Shown: positions 36,536-36,904 of the stretch, in pieces
Layout of the letters: every line of letters begins with the position of its first letter
How positions within the stretch are numbered: position 1 is the stretch's first letter
IMG/VR virus record: IMGVR_UViG_3300021478_000079
Span: 1-36,904 of that record
Reading direction: 5' to 3' (one strand)
From: a virus
DNA: 36,904 nucleotides
Program-made: the position numbers and the translations under genes
The notes under the pieces: generated by a model
Databases searched by the model: none
Seen by the model: the letters and a program-made list of their open reading frames with translations, nothing else
Told to the model about the DNA's origin: nothing

Positions 36536-36904
36536 TTATGATGGTAGGAATGTGGTTACATTCAAGCCAGAGATCCAGTTTTGGTTTGTAATCGCCCTTG
36601 CAATTGCAAACTTGGCATAGAGTTGGCTATTTTGCGCAACACTAGAAACCACCCAAGGCGGACGATAACCAATGACGGCTGTATAGTTGTTTTGTTCGAT
36701 CTTAGCGGCAGCTTCAAGGCCATACATTGGAATTGTATAGACGGTATTGCCCTTAAGAGAGATGCCAGGGGTTCTTGCTGCTTTTGAGCTTACAAAGAAC
36801 CTAAAGCGTGAAATCGAGCAATATTCTTCTGGTCTGATGCCCTCTTGGGTCGGATATGCCGCTTTAAGTAATACGCCTTGTACTTTCTGAAGGTCTGCTG
36901 CAAG
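36536..36904 (-). CDS. Major capsid protein, C-terminal part (cut by window edge)
   Basis: A 122-residue end piece whose frame begins at 36904. LQKVQGVLLKAAYPTQEGIR, PEEYCSISRFRFFVSSKAAA, then ISLKGNTVYTIPMYGLEAAA and a final NWISGLNVTTFLPS are the C-terminal strand series of the P22-coat/N4-gp56-type capsid. The N-terminal 196 residues are at 1-589. The gene order (capsid, then the 35465 protein) is continuous with the left arm if the ends are joined. Confidence 0.82.
   Translation of the reverse strand, partial: LAADLQKVQGVLLKAAYPTQEGIRPEEYCSISRFRFFVSSKAARTPGISLKGNTVYTIPMYGLEAAAKIEQNNYTAVIGYRPPWVVSSVAQNSQLYAKFAIARAITNQNWISGLNVTTFLPS

Overview
The window reads as a nearly complete AT-rich genome of a short-tailed (podovirus-like) dsDNA bacteriophage. 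It has a terminase pair, a P22-type portal, a scaffold-like protein, a major capsid protein, head-tail connector and tail-hub proteins, probable ejection proteins and several fibre/tailspike genes. Gene packing is dense, with many ATGA, TAATG and TGATG overlaps. Two small proteins with lipobox signal peptides suggest a Gram-negative host, but the host cannot be named from the sequence. I see no integrase, DNA polymerase, primase, helicase or recognisable endolysin.

The two ends of the window carry the two halves of one gene. Bases 1-589 (minus) encode the N-terminal 196 residues of the major capsid protein, and 36536-36904 (minus) encode its C-terminal 122 residues. The molecule is therefore most likely circular or circularly permuted, opened inside this gene with a few bases missing at the join.

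Layout. (1) 9337 down to 1, continuing from 36904 down to about 20361, is one long leftward late region. It runs from a Cro-like regulator through a ParB-like protein, small and large terminase, an HNH endonuclease, small membrane proteins, the portal, several tiny charged proteins, the scaffold and the capsid. After the join it continues through capsid-associated proteins, the head-tail connector, a second HNH, the tail hub, ejection-like proteins, a KTSB protein, a repeat-rich fibre, a beta-helix tailspike and two fibres sharing an N-terminus, and ends at a terminator. (2) 9409 to 16140 is a rightward early region. It carries small membrane proteins, a RecT-like annealing protein, a lambda O-like initiator with hairpins in and before it, Zn-ribbon miniproteins, RusA, a third HNH, two tiny lipoproteins, an Acb2/Tad1-type nucleotide sponge (anti-CBASS or anti-Thoeris) and a SpoVG-like protein. 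(3) 20079 down to 16189 is a leftward accessory operon. Its 15 small genes are mostly unrecognised and overlapping; it starts with an excisionase-like HTH protein and includes a DUF551 protein.

How it fits together. RecT-like and RusA point to recombination-dependent replication feeding headful-type packaging. The initiator gene probably carries the origin, and host enzymes presumably do the copying. The accessory operon and the sponge protein look like host-takeover or anti-defence functions. A small plus-strand gene resembling the C-terminal domain of RNA polymerase alpha lies antisense inside the late operon, like a moron. Genes of most interest: 1659-1937, 15264-15473, the structures at 11576-11768 and 12196-12246, the Zn-ribbon cluster at 12799-13419, and the accessory operon.
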